The translations under genes and the position numbers were made by a program. The notes below the pieces were generated by a model. The model was not told the origin of the DNA, ran no database searches, and saw only the letters and a list, made by a program, of their open reading frames with translations. Positions 60,415 through 64,000 of a stretch of 64,000 nucleotides of DNA are shown piece after piece (position 1 is the first letter of the stretch; each line of letters starts with the position of its first letter). Source of the DNA: Pagrus major (taxonomy: Eukaryota > Chordata > Actinopteri > Spariformes > Sparidae). The DNA is taken from NCBI RefSeq assembly GCF_040436345.1, contig NC_133220.1, positions 10,919,664 to 10,983,663 of the forward strand, given 5' to 3'.

Positions 60415-61397
60415 AAGGAAATTCATCCATGGGCTTTATTAAATAACAATATTACAACAAGCCTAGAAATGCATCAAAGGCGGTGTTCAGAAAAATAAAT
60501 GAATTTCACAAAAAACACAATATAGAAAAAACCTACAGGAGCTCAAATCAGAAGAGTCAGCTGAGATAAGCAGGGAAATAAAACTTATCAAATATTTTGT
60601 CAAAACGTGACACTAGATACTGAAAACTTGAGAAATTCCTATAACAAAATACTACACGTCTATGTCTGTTACTTTAAATCTATGTATGTTACTTTAAATC
60701 TATGTATGTTACTTTATGCTGCACTGAAGTAACTAAAATATAGACAGTCTGTTGTATGAGACAGCTAATAAAGTAATATCCTTATTCTCTGTCATTTTGT
60801 GAGAGAAACCATATGTTGTTTAGAGTGTTGACATCTCTATATTCTTTTCATTATGACTTAATTCTTGGGTTGTTTGCATTTCATAGTCACATCTGACAAA
60901 AGAGATTTGTGACCTGTTGGTATTTTAGTAATACAGCACAACAAAGCCAACACATAACAGACACAGTTTAGCATCTTTTATAATGTTAGTCATCTTAAAA
61001 CACCTTCATCATCGAGGCGTACCCATCAACCCCTGACAAAAAATCCACAACTCTTCAGTCAATGGAGTACTTTAACGTAACGTGTGTCTGTCTGTGATTC
61101 ACAGTAATTCACACTAAAATACTGATACAAAAACCAGGACTCTCTCCTGTGACATATCATGCAAGATGAGATGATAATATGAGACCAATTTTGTTTCTTA
61201 CACCTGGAATGAGTCACACGCCCATAAAGGTATTACATACCAGCAGGTTATTGTCTCATTTAAGGAACCATCGTTTGTTATCAGTGCCGTTCACAGGAAG
61301 CGTTGAGGGCGAGTCCAAAGACATGAGTTGTTCGGATGTGAGTGTGGGCGTGTTGCATACTGGTTTCAGTGTGAGCGGACGAGTGTGGATCTGTCTG
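60415..61397 (-). other. tulp1: Presumed tulp1 3' UTR with AATAAA signal
   Basis: About 1 kb after the tulp1 stop. AATAAA on minus at 60435-60440 is a plausible end signal. Extent inferred. Confidence 0.4.
60660..60718. repeat. Three tandem 20-bp units
   Basis: tctatgtatgttactttaaa-type unit repeated three times (first unit has gtctgtt). Within the presumed tulp1 3' UTR. Confidence 0.85.
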
Positions 61398-61531
61398 TTA
61401 TTCACACGCGATTTTGCCATCGAAGCTGGAGAGCGCGATGGCAAAGGCCTGCACGGCACACATCGGGTAGTTGAAGTCCAGCGTGAAAATGTCATCGGCT
61501 ATTCTGCCAAACTGCATCACGATGTAGTCCA
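61398..61531 (-). CDS. tulp1: tulp1 last coding exon
   Basis: 134 bp with the C-terminal tubby signature [15 protein letters not shown] and SFDGKIACE. Acceptor ttttttcag, strong. Confidence 0.94.
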
Positions 61532-62273
61532 CTGAAAAAACAAGGAATTGTTAATATAGATAGGTAGGTAGGTATATAGATAGATCCCGTATATACATAA
61601 CTAACATTTATCTATTTAACTTCAAATAATGACAACATATTATTCAGTAATGAAATGCTAAGTGAAAATTAATAGAAATTAAACTTTGACCTTAGGGCAA
61701 AATATGAATGTTGGCAAGCTAACATGCTCAAATTGAGCAGGTTTTACTGAGCATCAGTAATTAGCTTGTTAGCATACTAACATAACTAGAACAAAACATA
61801 CAGTACAGCTGAGGCTGATGGGTGTGTTCTCAGGTATTCACTCATAACCCAAGAATATAATACAAGTATTATTCTACAAATTGAAATGTTGACCTAATGA
61901 TGGCACTAACAGCAACTTCTTTTTCTTGCAGCTTTCAGTCAGTCACTTACTATTTCTAGTAATGTCTAAATTTCCCGTGAATCGACGACAGTAGGACAGA
62001 AGTTTTCTCATACTCAGCATACCAGCAATAAGCTGTGTGCAGTATGGATGTCTTTGTTGACACCGTGCATGACAGAGGATTCTGGGATGCCTGATTTTGT
62101 GTATTAGTCATCTGATGGTTGGTTACACAAACATGAATCAACTAGTCAAAATATACACAGCTGGAGGTGATGGGTTTTTTTTCTGTTACCAGCTCATAAA
62201 ATAATACAGGAGGATCAGGATTTTTAAATAAACCATAATTAGCATTATACCTATGAGCTAACACAAATCACAA

Positions 62274-62359
<86 letters not shown>

Positions 62360-64000
62360 GACAGTACTCACAGTCTTTGCTATGGACTATCTGGAAGTTC
62401 TTGATGGAGGCCTGGGTCACCCTGCCGTTAAAGTTGAGCACATGAGACGCAGTTTCATCGTTCCACACAGGCGTCTTGTTGTGAAGCTCGATCATATTTT
62501 CCATCCTTCTATTCTGGTGTCTTATTAACAAGCCGTCACAATCCTGCGAATAATTGGCAAAACAAAAGTCAGGAAAACGCCAATAAGAGTAATATGACTT
62601 GACATTTTGGCTTTGTGTTGCTCTCATAACAAACATAGCATAAATCAAGATGTGAGCAGTATGGATTTAATTTGTTGACATTGTGCACGGCAGGGGATTC
62701 TGGGACGCCAGATTTAGCTAATTAGTTATCTAATGGATTAACGCACATGAATCACCAAGTCAAAATATCCACAGGATTATTGTGGAGGTGCCTACATGAT
62801 AATCCCAATTGTTCAATTTAACTTCCTCAGCAAAAAGGGTTTGTTCAAAATCATCTACCATGACTCATGTTTTTTGTGATCTGGATGAACTGACCCTTTA
62901 ATAACACAGGACAGAATAGTAATAGTGAGAGTAAAGAATAGTAAGAGTAGTTTTGTGCTGGTAAACAATAATCTCAAACACATGAACGGTATGCATAATT
63001 GACAAATTAAGACAGTTTCCTTTAAATGGATTGCTCCTGGTGACCTGGGCCGCTCAGTATTGTATTCATTTTGCACTCTTTCTACTCAAAGCAATGAAAA
63101 TAAAGTAAAAAATCAAATTATCTTACATTTCTTGGTCTGAAAGGTACACGGTCGTTGTCCTTGCTCATCCCTGGAATGACGACCGTCATCCTTCTGGGCC
63201 CTTTCATCCCAAGGACATTTGTTTCCTGGTTTCAGAAATAAGTGAAATCAGAATTTGGACCAATTGTTTCATCAAATGTGCCCGAAAACAGTACTCATAA
63301 AATGCATTGTAGATCATTTCTGATGAGCTGTCTCATAACTTACGTAGATGATGCCTGCTAACTCCTGCCGTGCATTAGACATGTCTGGTAGAGCTCTGTC
63401 TGGATTCAGAGCGTTGTCAAATACGGTGAACTTAGTCCCCATTAAATTGGACCTAGACAAAACATTAAAGAATTAAAAACTCACAGTAAAGGAATTCTTG
63501 GCTGATGTTAGACATGTTGTATGCTGCTTTTTAAATCAGTGAATGAATGATTTTCTGAAGTGCAGCGTACCTCAACTTTCCAACAAAATTCTCTCCACCT
63601 CTTGATAAATCTGTGGCATCAATGGAGATGAGGTAATTTGAAGTTGCGCTTTTCTTTCGTTTCCTCCCGGCCAACAGGAACGTCTACAAATAAAAAACAG
63701 ACAAGCAGCTCTGATAGATGAAAGAGATATAATGTAATGTGAACAAATCCCTAAAAATGTTTAAAATGATGAACCTACTATCAGGAGTTTTATTTCATGT
63801 TTAAAGGTGTTTTTGTTTCTGTGTCTAAATCTGGCCACTTGTTGACACTGATTCCAAAAAAACATGGACATAAATATCTGCTTAACTCTTAACTATGAAT
63901 CAAACTGCAATAAAGATAAAGCCCTGACCTTTTTTTCGTTGTCGAGATGAAGGTAATACAGAGGATAGAGGCTCTTGTCCATCCCTCTCTGGTCTCGAGT
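61398..64000 (-). CDS. tulp1: Tubby-like protein 1 (3' part: tubby domain)
   Basis: Photoreceptor tubby-family protein; the tubby domain binds phosphoinositides and aids rhodopsin/ciliary trafficking. Exons in order: 63929 to beyond 64000, 63571-63683, 63344-63452, 63127-63225, 62372-62543, 61398-61531. Visible motifs: [148 protein letters not shown] at the stop. RVPxRPRN and DGLLxRxQN favour TULP1 over TUB and TULP3. Phases join without error; stop TAA at 61398-61400. The N-terminal part is off the right edge. Adjacent to tead3 as in human 6p21.3. Confidence 0.94.
62274..62359. repeat. (GATA)n microsatellite in tulp1 intron
   Basis: About 21 perfect units, the longest microsatellite in the window. 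Apart from it, the intron at 61532-62371 shows nothing recognisable. Confidence 0.97.
62372..62543 (-). CDS. tulp1: tulp1 penultimate exon, next to a GATA microsatellite
   Basis: 172 bp encoding [20 protein letters not shown] and the conserved WND...[14 protein letters not shown] run. Its donor (GACT/gtgagt) is only about a dozen bases from the start of the repeat at 62274-62359. Confidence 0.92.

Noticed and set aside
62268..62371. [14 protein letters not shown] peptide continuing the tulp1 exon
   Set aside because: Translation of the GATA microsatellite beyond the donor site; intronic.

Overview
This is a 64 kb piece of a teleost fish nuclear chromosome. The evidence is spliced genes with GT-AG introns, vertebrate gene families, and repeats typical of ray-finned (probably percomorph) fish: TTAA-flanked MITEs, hAT MITEs, a tRNA-derived SINE and many microsatellites. 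There are no operons, prokaryotic genes, rRNA or tRNA genes, or CRISPR arrays. All four recognised genes lie on the minus strand, so each runs from high to low coordinates. I built the exon models by hand from splice sites, reading-frame continuity and similarity to remembered vertebrate proteins. Every junction listed keeps the frame.

Layout, left to right. (1) 1-7699: pkp1 (plakophilin 1, a desmosomal armadillo protein), start codon at 7699, seven coding exons in the window, 3' part off the left edge. One exon carries six copies of an 18-residue repeat. (2) 7700-14082: intergenic, packed with transposon remnants including a four-element nest at about 8163-9192. (3) 14083-17860: smpd2 (neutral sphingomyelinase), complete in ten coding exons and 443 codons, with a probable untranslated first exon and a CRE-containing promoter near 19.3 kb. 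(4) About 20715-41616: tead3 (TEA-domain transcription factor). It has an ATT start codon, a 12-base microexon and a tandem pair of 63-base exons encoding alternative versions of the end of the DNA-recognition helix. Its 3' UTR is about 2 kb. (5) 41617-60400: sequence upstream of tead3, probably 5' UTR introns and promoter plus spacer, rich in repeats and without a recognised gene. (6) About 60415-64000: tulp1 (tubby-like protein 1), the last six coding exons of the tubby domain; the 5' part is off the right edge.

The genes do not form a pathway: cell adhesion, sphingolipid hydrolysis, Hippo-pathway transcription and photoreceptor trafficking. The tead3-tulp1 adjacency matches human 6p21.3, whereas human PKP1 (1q32) and SMPD2 (6q21) are elsewhere, so this is a rearranged neighbourhood. 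The most interesting signals are the duplicated tead3 recognition-helix exon, the TG-repeat splice acceptor in tead3, the pkp1 internal repeat, and a 54-bp-arm hairpin inside tead3.
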